Of a DNA stretch of 13,154 nt, positions 5,768 to 12,642 are shown one piece after another. Position 1 is the first letter of the stretch; each line of letters starts with the position of its first letter. This DNA is from Lachnospiraceae bacterium UBA1251. GTDB taxonomy: Bacteria > Bacillota > Clostridia > Lachnospirales > Lachnospiraceae. The notes under the pieces were generated by a model. That model did no database searches. It had not been told where the DNA came from and saw only the letters and a program-made list of their open reading frames with translations. Where the stretch lies: the NCBI GenBank assembly GCA_002308255.1, contig DBVZ01000065.1, positions 10,643-23,796 of the forward strand. The letters are read 5' to 3'. The translations under genes and the position numbers were made by a program.

Positions 5768-8620
5768 ATGCGCTTTACGAGACGATCCAAATGGCTGCTC
5801 TGTACCCTGCTCGCACTCGTGCTGTGGATCACACCGGTTGCGGCACTGGCGTCCGAACAGACGGAACCCGCAGAGCAGTCTGCCGCGCAGGAAAGCGGAC
5901 CGAAAGAGGAAACGGACGTTTCCTCACAGCCGGCGGATACTGAAAGCGGTGAGGAGTCCGGTACGACGGATCCTGCGGATGCCGCACAGGAAGAAGAGAG
6001 CCGTCCTCAAGAGGGCGATGAACAGAGTACGGAAGAAGTGCCGCAGGAAGACAGCGCTGCGGATGAAACGGCCGGAACCGATGAGAGCAGCCCGGCGGAA
6101 GAAAGCATTTCCGCTGAGGAAACGCCTGTGCCGGAAGTGACGCCGGAAGTTTCTCCCGTGCCGACGGAAACGCCTGTACCGACGGAAACGCCTGTACCGA
6201 CGGAAACACCCGTACCGACGGCTGCCCCGGAGCCGGCTCTGCTCACTCCGATGGACAGTCTTACGGATGCGAAGCTTGAGGACGGTATTTACACGATCTA
6301 TACCGCGGTTTCCGGTACCCGGGTGCTGGACATTCAGGGTGCGTCCCAGGTCAACGGCGGGCAGGCGCAGATCTACACCGACAATGACACAATGGCGCAG
6401 CAGTTCTTCGTCAGAAGCCTCGGATCGGGACTGTATTCCATCGAGAATTTAAGCTCCGGCCTTATGCTGGACGTGAGCGGCGCCAAAAAGACGAACGGCA
6501 CCAAGATCCAGCAGTATAAGAGCAATAATACCAATGCACAGAAATGGTATATCCTGAATTCGGTGAAAGACGGGTACTGCGTGATCGCGTCCGCGCTCGA
6601 CAAGACGATGGTCCTCGACGTGACGGGCGGAAAAGACGCAAATTCCGTCAAAGTCCAGCTCTATAAAGGCGATGACACGACAAAACAGCAGTGGAAATTC
6701 CGACTTCGCAATCCTGCCGTGAAAGTCGCGGACGGTGCTTATACGATCGCATCCGCTGCGGACAGCAGCAAAGTGATTGACGTCAAATCCGCCAGCAAGG
6801 CGAATGCCGCCAATGTGCAGCTCTATGCCTCGAACGGGACGAACGCTCAGAAATTCTGGTTCGAGTCGGTCGGAGACGGCTGGTATGAGATCACCAGTAT
6901 CTGTTCCGGCCGCGCACTCGACGTCAAGAGCGCGTCCAGAGAAGAGGGAACGAACGTACAGCAGTACACGCCGAATCATACGAATGCCCAGAAATGGCGC
7001 ATTTTTGAAGGGGCGAATAATACTTTCCTCATTTACTCGGGCGTCGGCGGCCGTGTGCTCACCGTAAACGGTTCCACCGCGAACACGACCAATGTTCAGA
7101 TCGGTCTGTATACGAGAAGCAAATATCAGAGATTTACCCTGCAGAAGACAACGGGAAGCAAGACGACGGTGGCATCGGCAGCTGCTTCACTGACTTCCGC
7201 AGCTCCCGTGGCCAAGGCGGAAGGCCTTTATACCATCCGTTCCCTCGTCGGCGGACTGACCGTGCTTGACGTGAACGGAGCAAGTCAGGCGAACGCCGCG
7301 AATGTGCAGATCTATCAGTCGAACAACACCAACGCCCAGAAATGGTATCTCGTCAGGCACGGCGACTGGTATCAGATCATTTCCGGCGTTTCCGGAAAAG
7401 CGCTGGATGTCAAGAGCGCAGGAACGGCTGACGGAACCAACGTTCAGCAGTACACAAAAAATAATACGAATGCCCAGGACTGGAAATTCGTACCGACCGG
7501 CGACAGCGACGGCAGTGTCTATATCGTGAGCCGGCTCGGGAAATATCTGGATGTCAAGTCGGGAAATCCGGCGAATAAGACGAATGTCCAGATCTATACC
7601 GGCAACAAAACAAAAGCCCAGAAGTTCATTCTGACATCGACGTCGCTCTCGAACGGATGGGCTTCGGAGGCGAACGGCACCCGGATCTACCTGGTGAACG
7701 GGAAAAAGACGACAGGATGGAACCGGATCGGCGACTATAACTATTACTTTAAATCGGACGGTTCGCTGGCGGTCAGTACCGTTATTGACGGATTCGCGAT
7801 CGGAGCCGACGGCCGGCGCACGGGAGTGCGGATCTCTACAAGATCAAAAACACTGTATCATTCGAAGACGATCCTTTCACTGCTGAAAAATGCAATGGTT
7901 CCCTGCGGACGCGTACTTTACGTCTGGGCAGGCGGACATGAGGATATTATTGCAGACGGTTATGCAGGGTATCCGAGCTTCTGGGATGAGTTCTATCTTG
8001 CCCACGCGACGGATGATTATGACCGCCATGACTACGAGTGGAAGACGAAAGCCGGCCTGGACTGCTCCGGCTATGCAGGATGGGTTGTTTACAATACGCT
8101 TCACAGCAAAAGCGGAGAGGAATATCTTGGGTTCTCGACTTCCGAGATCAAGAGCGCTTACTTGAAAAAAGGATATGCGGATCCGGATTATGTTACTTAT
8201 AAAGCGGCAACGACCACAACAATGCCGGGCAAGGTATATCCGGGCGATCTGTGCATCATGGCAGGTCACGTCATGATCTGCCTGGGCCAGTGCGCCGACG
8301 GGTCCGCGGTCTTTGTGCACAGCGCGCCTTCGGACGGAGACGGCGGCGGGGTCCAGATCAGCGGCACGAAGAAGCCGGTCAAGAACAGCGAAGGCAAGAT
8401 CGAGTGGAAGAGCGATTCCCAGGCCGTGGCGCTCGCGCAGAAATATATGTCTAAGTATTTCCCGGAATGGCCGTATGGTACGAGAGCGGCACTGGGCTCG
8501 GAATACATGAAGTTCGCCTATGGACGGATCCACTGGAAGTCAGGCGTTCTCTCCGATCCGGAAGGAATTTCGAAGATGTCCGCCGATCAGGTCTTGAAAA
8601 AACTGCTCGGCTCCGTATAA
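5768..8620 (+). CDS. Secreted RICIN-repeat NlpC/P60 cell-wall hydrolase
   Basis: This 950-aa exported protein begins with a signal peptide (basic MRFTRRSK, hydrophobic core, likely cleavage after ALA at residue 28). An acidic Glu/Ser/Pro-rich linker (about 29-165) includes four PVPTET-like units. Three RICIN-type beta-trefoils follow (about 169-315, 316-465 and 484-622). Together they hold nine subrepeats marked by LDVKSAS-like turns and NTNAQKW-like Q-x-W/F motifs, so sugar binding is likely. A segment resembling cell-wall/choline-binding repeats (NGKKTTGWNRIGDYNYYF, about 627-685) precedes an NlpC/P60 peptidase with C766 in LDCSGYAGW, H834 in AGHVMICLG and H851 in VFVHSAP. Such enzymes cut peptide bonds in peptidoglycan stems. 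About 35 residues are inserted between WAGG and the catalytic Cys. No sortase motif or C-terminal membrane helix is present, so attachment would be by the binding domains. The ribosome site AGAAAGGA precedes ATG 5768. The lipoprotein gene follows after 41 bp. Confidence 0.9.
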   Translation: MRFTRRSKWLLCTLLALVLWITPVAALASEQTEPAEQSAAQESGPKEETDVSSQPADTESGEESGTTDPADAAQEEESRPQEGDEQSTEEVPQEDSAADETAGTDESSPAEESISAEETPVPEVTPEVSPVPTETPVPTETPVPTETPVPTAAPEPALLTPMDSLTDAKLEDGIYTIYTAVSGTRVLDIQGASQVNGGQAQIYTDNDTMAQQFFVRSLGSGLYSIENLSSGLMLDVSGAKKTNGTKIQQYKSNNTNAQKWYILNSVKDGYCVIASALDKTMVLDVTGGKDANSVKVQLYKGDDTTKQQWKFRLRNPAVKVADGAYTIASAADSSKVIDVKSASKANAANVQLYASNGTNAQKFWFESVGDGWYEITSICSGRALDVKSASREEGTNVQQYTPNHTNAQKWRIFEGANNTFLIYSGVGGRVLTVNGSTANTTNVQIGLYTRSKYQRFTLQKTTGSKTTVASAAASLTSAAPVAKAEGLYTIRSLVGGLTVLDVNGASQANAANVQIYQSNNTNAQKWYLVRHGDWYQIISGVSGKALDVKSAGTADGTNVQQYTKNNTNAQDWKFVPTGDSDGSVYIVSRLGKYLDVKSGNPANKTNVQIYTGNKTKAQKFILTSTSLSNGWASEANGTRIYLVNGKKTTGWNRIGDYNYYFKSDGSLAVSTVIDGFAIGADGRRTGVRISTRSKTLYHSKTILSLLKNAMVPCGRVLYVWAGGHEDIIADGYAGYPSFWDEFYLAHATDDYDRHDYEWKTKAGLDCSGYAGWVVYNTLHSKSGEEYLGFSTSEIKSAYLKKGYADPDYVTYKAATTTTMPGKVYPGDLCIMAGHVMICLGQCADGSAVFVHSAPSDGDGGGVQISGTKKPVKNSEGKIEWKSDSQAVALAQKYMSKYFPEWPYGTRAALGSEYMKFAYGRIHWKSGVLSDPEGISKMSADQVLKKLLGSV
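6155..6226 (+). repeat. Four tandem 18-bp repeats encoding PVPTET-type linker
   Basis: Four back-to-back 18-bp units (consensus cctgtaccgacggaaacg; 6155-6172, 6173-6190, 6191-6208 and 6209-6226) encode PVPTET, PVPTET, PVPTET and PVPTAA in the proline-rich linker of the hydrolase. The two middle units differ at one base. Such in-frame repeats can change copy number by slippage without breaking the gene. Confidence 0.9.
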
Positions 8621-8661
8621 TCGGATACATCGGGGAGACAGACGATAAAGAAGGTGATCAC

Positions 8662-9753
8662 TTGAAGAAGAGAATCCTACAGTGTCTTATGATCGCGGCG
8701 GTCATGCTGCTTTTTGCCGCGTGCGGCGCCAATGATCCGGAAGCAAAACGCTATGCGATGCTGACCGGAGAGGGCGGTACGGGAAGCGACGCCTTGACGG
8801 AACAGGTCTGGGCGGGGCTTGGCGCGGCGGCAGCCGAGAAACCGTGTGTCGCGACGGTGTATACACCGGAGGAAAACACGGAGGCTGCATTTAAAGAGCA
8901 GCTTAAGACAGCGAAAAAAGACGGTGCGAAACTGGTGTTCTGTGCAGGGGAACCGATGCGGGAGACGCTCATTGCCGGTCAGAAAGCCAACAAAAAGCTG
9001 CATTTTGTCCTGATCGAAGACGATACTTCCCAGTCCGTGCTTAAAACCGCGAAGGCGCAGGAGGACGGGAAAGAGGAAGAGGAAGAGATCTATAAGAATA
9101 CGCATTTCGCCAATGTCGCGCCGCAGGACGCGGGATACCTGATCGGCTACGCGCTCGTCATGAACGGGAATACAAGGCTCGGATTCATGGGCGGGGAAGA
9201 GACGGTCGACACCGCCTACGCGTGCGGACTGATCCAGGGCGCGGAACGGGCGGCGTCCGACAAAGCGCTGTCGGCGGGAACCGTCACGATCCGCATCACT
9301 TTTACGGGTGATGTACAGATGAGTCCGGCGAAGATGGATCTGGCGATGCAGTGGTACGATGACGGCACCGAAGTGATCTACGCGCCGCAGAAAGGCGTGC
9401 GGAAATCTGTGGTCGCCGCTGCGGAACTGTCGGAAAACGGCCGGGTGGCCGCTTCCGGAACGGAAGATGCCTCCGCGGAGTCCGCGAGGATCCTTCTCAG
9501 CGCGAAAATGGACTATGCCGCCGTCGTGAAGAAGATCGCCGCCGATTTTGAAAATGATTCCTTTGCCGGAGGCGAGAGAACCACATACGGAGTTCTGGAC
9601 GGCTGCGTGTCGCTTGCGGCGGATTATTCTTCCCTGACCGGGTTTTCGGATACCAGTTATTCGCTGCTTCTCAGCAATCTGAGCAGCGGTCAGGCCAGGA
9701 TCGGACGGACGGAACAGATCACGAGCCAGATCATTTCCATAAATATGGAATAA
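8662..9753 (+). CDS. BMP/PnrA-family substrate-binding lipoprotein
   Basis: The 363-aa product starts at TTG 8662, with AAGG (8651-8654) upstream. This start gives a proper lipoprotein signal: LKKR, a hydrophobic core, then LLFAAC with C21 as the lipidated residue (Phe at -3 is less common than Leu). The next in-frame ATG would lose the positive charges. The mature part resembles the basic membrane protein/PnrA family of periplasmic-binding-fold proteins: YAMLTGEGGTGSDALTEQVW near the start, KLVFCAGEPMRETL, the family-like NTHFANVAPQDAGYLIGYAL, then RLGFMGGEETVDTAYACGL. Characterised members bind nucleosides and work with an ABC transporter. No permease or ATPase gene is adjacent, so the substrate and partner are unknown. 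With no terminator in the 41-bp gap, it is probably co-transcribed with the hydrolase. A hairpin terminator follows. Confidence 0.82.
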   Translation: MKKRILQCLMIAAVMLLFAACGANDPEAKRYAMLTGEGGTGSDALTEQVWAGLGAAAAEKPCVATVYTPEENTEAAFKEQLKTAKKDGAKLVFCAGEPMRETLIAGQKANKKLHFVLIEDDTSQSVLKTAKAQEDGKEEEEEIYKNTHFANVAPQDAGYLIGYALVMNGNTRLGFMGGEETVDTAYACGLIQGAERAASDKALSAGTVTIRITFTGDVQMSPAKMDLAMQWYDDGTEVIYAPQKGVRKSVVAAAELSENGRVAASGTEDASAESARILLSAKMDYAAVVKKIAADFENDSFAGGERTTYGVLDGCVSLAADYSSLTGFSDTSYSLLLSNLSSGQARIGRTEQITSQIISINME

Positions 9754-9772
9754 AGGAATTCTTAAAATAATA

Positions 9773-9814
9773 AAAAACCAGACCCGCAGAAACTTTTCGG
9801 CAGGCCTGGTTTTT
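9773..9814 (+). terminator. Terminator after the BMP lipoprotein gene
   Basis: A 9-bp outer stem (aaaaaccag, 9773-9781, with ctggttttt, 9806-9814) closes a hairpin whose inner part pairs imperfectly. The right arm ends in TTTTT. The minus strand also runs into a T-rich tract, so the element could work in both directions, although no gene converges on it here. Confidence 0.82.
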
Positions 9815-9823
9815 AAAATGCCA

Positions 9824-9851
9824 TTGACGGATCACGGGAATTATGTATAAT
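9824..9851 (+). promoter_or_regulatory. Near-consensus sigma-A promoter of the C39/VanZ/MBL operon
   Basis: TTGACG (9824-9829, five of six consensus bases), a 16-bp spacer and a perfect TATAAT (9846-9851). The start site is predicted near 9858, giving a ~49-nt leader. It sits 10 bp after the preceding terminator. Confidence 0.85.
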
Positions 9852-9854
9852 CAA

Positions 9855-9882
9855 CGCTGTACGCCCCGCGCGCAAGACAGCG
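9855..9882 (+). other. Stem-loop at the 5' end of the C39 operon leader
   Basis: CGCTGT (9855-9860) pairs with ACAGCG (9877-9882) around a GC-rich 16-nt loop. It lies at the predicted transcription start, so part of the left arm may be untranscribed. If formed it would be a 5' cap-like hairpin that could protect the mRNA; this role is inference. Confidence 0.35.
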
Positions 9883-9906
9883 GGAGAAAGATTCAGGGAA
9901 TTACGA

Positions 9907-10929
9907 TTGAGTAAAGATAACGGGAAAACTAAAAAAAGAGGGCTTCGCATGCTCCTGTTTCTGATCATTCTGATCACGGCAGGAACAGTCGGATGCTTTA
10001 TTGTTCTGCGGATGAAAGCTGCGCAGAACCCTCCGGCGGAAATGCCGGCAGAGGAGTCTGCTGAAAACAGAAAGGATCCCGGTCCGGAACCGTCTCCGGC
10101 AGAAAAAGCAGGAGAAAAGAGCGGGGAAACGAAAGGAGCAGACCCGGCACAGGAACAGAAAGAAAAAGACGCCGCCGAGAAGGCGGAAGCCGATAAATGG
10201 AAACAGGATTCTTTCGCCTCCGGTGCGGAAACGGCGGATCCGGAAAAACTGGCGAAAGACACCGAGATTCCCGAAGAGATCAGGGCATTCGTCGCCAAAT
10301 ATCCGGAAGCGGCGGAATTTGCCGCCAATTACGCGGAATATGCGGATCAGCATCTGCCGGTCGACATCTCTACGGAAGTGGCGGCAGACGGACTGCCGAT
10401 GTTTCTGCAGTGGGACCCGCGCTGGGGGTATGAAACGTACGGCGGCGGATTCATGGGCGTGCGCGGCTGCGGCCCGACCTGCCTCTCCATGGTCCTCAGC
10501 GGACTGACAGGCCATACGGAATGGAATCCTTTCCGGACAGCGCAGTATGCGGACGAAAACGGGTATTATCTTGAAAATGTCGGCACGGAATGGGGGCTGA
10601 TGCAGAAAGGCGCGGCCGATCTCGGTCTGACGGTCTCGGAAGTCAGCGCCTCCGGGAAGGGGATCGAAGAAGCGCTGAACAGAGGAGAACCGGTGATCTG
10701 CGCGATGGGCCCGGGAGACTTTACGTATTCGGGACATTTCATCGTGCTGTGCTCTATTGACGGGCAAGGGGCGATCACGATCCACGACCCCAACAGCCGT
10801 ATCAATTCGGAACGTACCTGGACCGCGGAGGAACTGGTGCCGCAGATAAAGGCGCTCTGGTCGTACCGCGTGGAAGTACCGGAAGCGGAGACGGAAGAAG
10901 TACCGCCGGAGGAGTCGGAAAACGCATGA
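9907..10929 (+). CDS. Membrane-anchored C39-like cysteine peptidase
   Basis: The 340-aa product has a short basic N-terminus (SKDNGKTKKRGLR), one membrane helix (about residues 15-33) and no clear cleavage site. It should be tethered outside the cell with a charged Glu/Lys/Pro-rich stalk (about 38-95). The catalytic domain is of Peptidase_C39_2 type: FLQWDPRWGYETYGGG, GCGPTCLSMVLSGL with candidate nucleophile C188, SGHFIVL with H277, and HDPNS with D294. C39 relatives are papain-fold enzymes. Classical ones are fused to bacteriocin ABC exporters, but neither an exporter nor a precursor peptide is seen here, so the substrate is unknown. The C-terminus is acidic (EVPEAETEEVPPEESENA). TTG 9907 is chosen because it keeps the basic residues before the helix; ATG 9949 (MLLFLIIL) is a weaker alternative. 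The stop overlaps the next gene by four bases. Confidence 0.83.
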   Translation: MSKDNGKTKKRGLRMLLFLIILITAGTVGCFIVLRMKAAQNPPAEMPAEESAENRKDPGPEPSPAEKAGEKSGETKGADPAQEQKEKDAAEKAEADKWKQDSFASGAETADPEKLAKDTEIPEEIRAFVAKYPEAAEFAANYAEYADQHLPVDISTEVAADGLPMFLQWDPRWGYETYGGGFMGVRGCGPTCLSMVLSGLTGHTEWNPFRTAQYADENGYYLENVGTEWGLMQKGAADLGLTVSEVSASGKGIEEALNRGEPVICAMGPGDFTYSGHFIVLCSIDGQGAITIHDPNSRINSERTWTAEELVPQIKALWSYRVEVPEAETEEVPPEESENA

Positions 10930-11324
10930 TGAAACAGCTGCTCTATACAATCATCCGTCTGATCTCGGCCGCCCACGAGTGGTTCCTGACTCTGAATGAC
11001 GAGCATGCCCTGTTCCTCAGCGACAAACAGCTTCATTTTCTTGTGATCGGGCTGATCGGGATGGCGCTGGTCCTCGTACTGCATCCGCTGTTCACGCTTC
11101 TTGCGAAGACGGACCATGTCCTGGTGATCACCTGGCTGTACGTATTTACGGTGATCATAGTTCTGACATTTGCGATCGAGATCGGAGAGCGGGCTTCCGG
11201 GAACGGAACCATGGAATTTGCCGACATCGCCTTCGGCGTGGTCGGGTTTATGGTCATGTTCCTTTTCTTTGCCGTGATCCGGGGCATTTTCAGATTCATT
11301 ATTGATATTTTCAAAAGAGACTGA
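10926..11324 (+). CDS. Small VanZ-like membrane protein
   Basis: The 132-aa product has three predicted membrane helices (about residues 37-58, 65-85 and 100-122) and a basic C-terminal end. It shows the residue pattern of VanZ-like proteins: an SDKQLHF entry to the first helix (D33, K34, H37), acidic residues E85 and E88 ending the second, and D100 in MEFADIAFGVVG opening the third. VanZ-family proteins are linked to low-level teicoplanin resistance and envelope phenotypes, but their biochemical role is not settled. Similarity here is by pattern only, and a distinct unnamed family is possible. The start ATG overlaps the previous stop (ATGA), and an alternative ATG follows directly at 10929. 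The tight coupling suggests it acts at the membrane together with the peptidase. Confidence 0.68.
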   Translation: MMKQLLYTIIRLISAAHEWFLTLNDEHALFLSDKQLHFLVIGLIGMALVLVLHPLFTLLAKTDHVLVITWLYVFTVIIVLTFAIEIGERASGNGTMEFADIAFGVVGFMVMFLFFAVIRGIFRFIIDIFKRD

Positions 11325-11340
11325 GGCCCGGCAGGAGGAT

Positions 11341-12105
11341 ATGAGCACAGATAATTCTTCCCGCATAAAAGAGAAAACAGGTATTTCCGCCGTCCTGAAC
11401 GCCAATGCAGGCGTCAGCATCACGACCCCGCATTCGCGGATCTGGGTCGACGCGCTGCATGATGAACATGAAGAGACATTCTCGGACGTGACTCCCGGAA
11501 TCTGGCAGAAAATGAAAAAACATCCGGGTTTTGTCAATCCGGATGTGATCGTATTTACGCACCTGCACGGGGATCATTTCAGCCGGCGTCTTACGGAAGA
11601 GGCAATGCGCCTGTATCCCTGCGCAAAAGTGATCCTGCCCTCCGGAACAGAAACATTCCGCCGGTTTGAGATCGGCGGAGACGAACTGTACTGTATCCGC
11701 ACACTGCATGAGGGACGCGCCTTTACGGAGGAACTGCATGAAGCTGTCGTCATCGGGAGCGGTGAGAAGAGGATCCTGCTGGCCGGGGACATGCGCATTG
11801 ATGAGAAAACTGCGGAGAAACTGATTCGGGACATGGAAGAGAATGTTTCGGGACCGGAAGAGGACGGGAGGCTCTTTGATGCGGTCTTCGCTCCGTTCCC
11901 CTGGTTGACGACCACGAGAGGCAGAAGGGTCATGAAGGAGATCCTGAGGCCGGAACGCGTGATCCTTTACCATATCCCGTTTGCGGAGGATGACAGGTTC
12001 GGATACCGGGACGCTGTCCGGAAGATGCTGTGCGGACCGGAGAGAGAGAAAGAGGGCCTGCCCGCAGACGCGTTGATGGAGCCGTTCTCGGAGACGGAAT
12101 TATAA
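11341..12105 (+). CDS. Metallo-beta-lactamase-fold hydrolase
   Basis: The 254-aa cytoplasmic-type protein (no signal or membrane segment) belongs to the metallo-beta-lactamase superfamily, closest in style to the UlaG-like/Lactamase_B_2 group. It has NANAGVSITTPHSRIWVDA as the first strand pair, the metal site THLHGDH (H74, H76, D78, H79), the bridging LLAGDMRID with D150, and a final LYHIPF with H211. The usual separate third His is not obvious; H123 is a candidate. The substrate cannot be told from sequence. An in-frame ATG at 11302 overlaps the upstream gene and has no ribosome site. ATG 11341 follows AGGAGG at 11333-11338 but with only two bases between, which is unusually close. It is the last gene of the three-gene operon. 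Confidence 0.8.
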   Translation: MSTDNSSRIKEKTGISAVLNANAGVSITTPHSRIWVDALHDEHEETFSDVTPGIWQKMKKHPGFVNPDVIVFTHLHGDHFSRRLTEEAMRLYPCAKVILPSGTETFRRFEIGGDELYCIRTLHEGRAFTEELHEAVVIGSGEKRILLAGDMRIDEKTAEKLIRDMEENVSGPEEDGRLFDAVFAPFPWLTTTRGRRVMKEILRPERVILYHIPFAEDDRFGYRDAVRKMLCGPEREKEGLPADALMEPFSETEL

Positions 12106-12143
12106 ATAAACTGCAGATAATGCACAGATTGGTATATAAAAGG

Positions 12144-12162
12144 GCAATATTCAAAATATTGC
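12144..12162. repeat. AT-rich perfect inverted repeat upstream of the T-box promoter
   Basis: GCAATATT (12144-12151), CAA, then AATATTGC (12155-12162) form a perfect 8-bp stem. GCAT-AAAA-ATGC (12161-12172) partly overlaps it. No T tract follows on the plus strand, so it is a poor terminator for the upstream operon. It ends 12 bp before the -35 of the trpB promoter, which would suit an operator. Its function is unknown. Confidence 0.4.
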
Positions 12163-12174
12163 ATAAAAATGCGG

Positions 12175-12203
12175 TTGACAAATTATGAAAAATGGGGTAT
12201 AAA
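12175..12203 (+). promoter_or_regulatory. Sigma-A promoter of the trpB T-box transcript
   Basis: Perfect TTGACA (12175-12180), a 17-bp spacer and TATAAA (12198-12203, five of six). The predicted start near 12210 lies just before the first stem I sequence of the T-box. Confidence 0.9.
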
Positions 12204-12209
12204 CTTTCT

Positions 12210-12494
12210 AAACCGTTGAAGAAGAGTGAGTAGGTCATGTCACTGTCCTCACAGAGAGCCGCAGGCGGTGGAATTGCGGCAGGAGATACAGGATCGAATG
12301 GACTTCCGAGGGCGACCAGAAAACCGGGTCCGGCAAGTATGGAAGACGGAGCGGCTCTCCGTGATCAAAGCACTGCATATGACGGTATGCATGAGAGGAC
12401 GCGCAGGAGTGCGTCAAGCCGGGTGGCACCGCAGGATTTTGTATGATCAGGATCCTGTCCCAGCATTTTTGCAGGGACAGGATCTTTTCTTTTG
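12210..12494 (+). promoter_or_regulatory. Tryptophan-specific T-box riboswitch
   Basis: This leader senses uncharged tRNA and lets transcription continue into trpB when tryptophan is scarce. Stem I begins with AGAGTGAGTAGG (kink-turn region near 12224). It has the distal AGAGAGCCG/GGCGGTGGAA features near 12252-12274 and a specifier loop GAATGGACTT, where TGG (12299-12301) is the Trp codon. The T-box core GGGTGGCACCGC (12421-12432) carries UGGC (12424-12427). Its last base C would pair with discriminator G73, as expected for bacterial tRNA-Trp, so both recognition sites agree on Trp. The terminator hairpin follows at 12451-12484. Short reading frames across this region are not genes. Confidence 0.93.
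12451..12494 (+). terminator. T-box-controlled transcription terminator
   Basis: A perfect 11-bp stem (gatcctgtccc, 12451-12461, with gggacaggatc, 12474-12484) is followed by TTTTCTTTT. It lies directly downstream of the T-box core and should form when tRNA-Trp is charged. Confidence 0.93.
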
Positions 12495-12537
12495 TCCGAA
12501 AAAGGAAAGCTCCTGACCCGCGCAAAGAAACACGGCG

Positions 12538-12620
12538 AGGCGGCAGGGATGCCGCGAAAACCGCCCTGAGAAGCGGGCGGAACAGGAAAAGCCCGGAAAA
12601 AGAACGAAACCCGTCCGGGC
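12538..12620 (+). other. GC-rich structured leader between T-box terminator and trpB
   Basis: Three hairpins can form after the T-box terminator: GCGGC/GCCGC (12540-12544 with 12551-12555), CCGCCC/GGGCGG (12561-12566 with 12575-12580) and GCCCGGA/TCCGGGC (12591-12597 with 12614-12620). An alternative pairing of GGCGG (12539-12543) with CCGCC (12561-12565) would disrupt the first two. No T tract follows them, and the ribosome site AAAGGAG (12629-12635) lies just beyond. I do not recognise a known riboswitch class; the rest of the 148-nt spacer shows nothing else. Confidence 0.4.
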
Positions 12621-12642
12621 AGGAAATGAAAGGAGCATTACC

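Noticed and set aside
6007..6246. A minus-strand frame with a regular TGVSVG repeat, like a short repeat protein
   Set aside because: The periodicity is the antisense reading of the 18-bp PVPTET repeats in the hydrolase linker.
8467..8661. N-terminal extension of the lipoprotein gene back into the hydrolase gene
   Set aside because: The frame is open but has no ribosome site, and it would bury the lipoprotein signal sequence. TTG 8662 fits better.
9907..10929. Bacteriocin maturation peptidase (classical C39 exporter)
   Set aside because: There is no ABC transporter domain and no double-glycine precursor gene. The domain is of the stand-alone C39_2 type.
9901..10950. A 349-codon minus-strand frame inside the C39-like peptidase gene
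   Set aside because: It is rich in Arg and Phe with no domain, and lies opposite a gene with an intact Cys/His/Asp site, a promoter and operon context.
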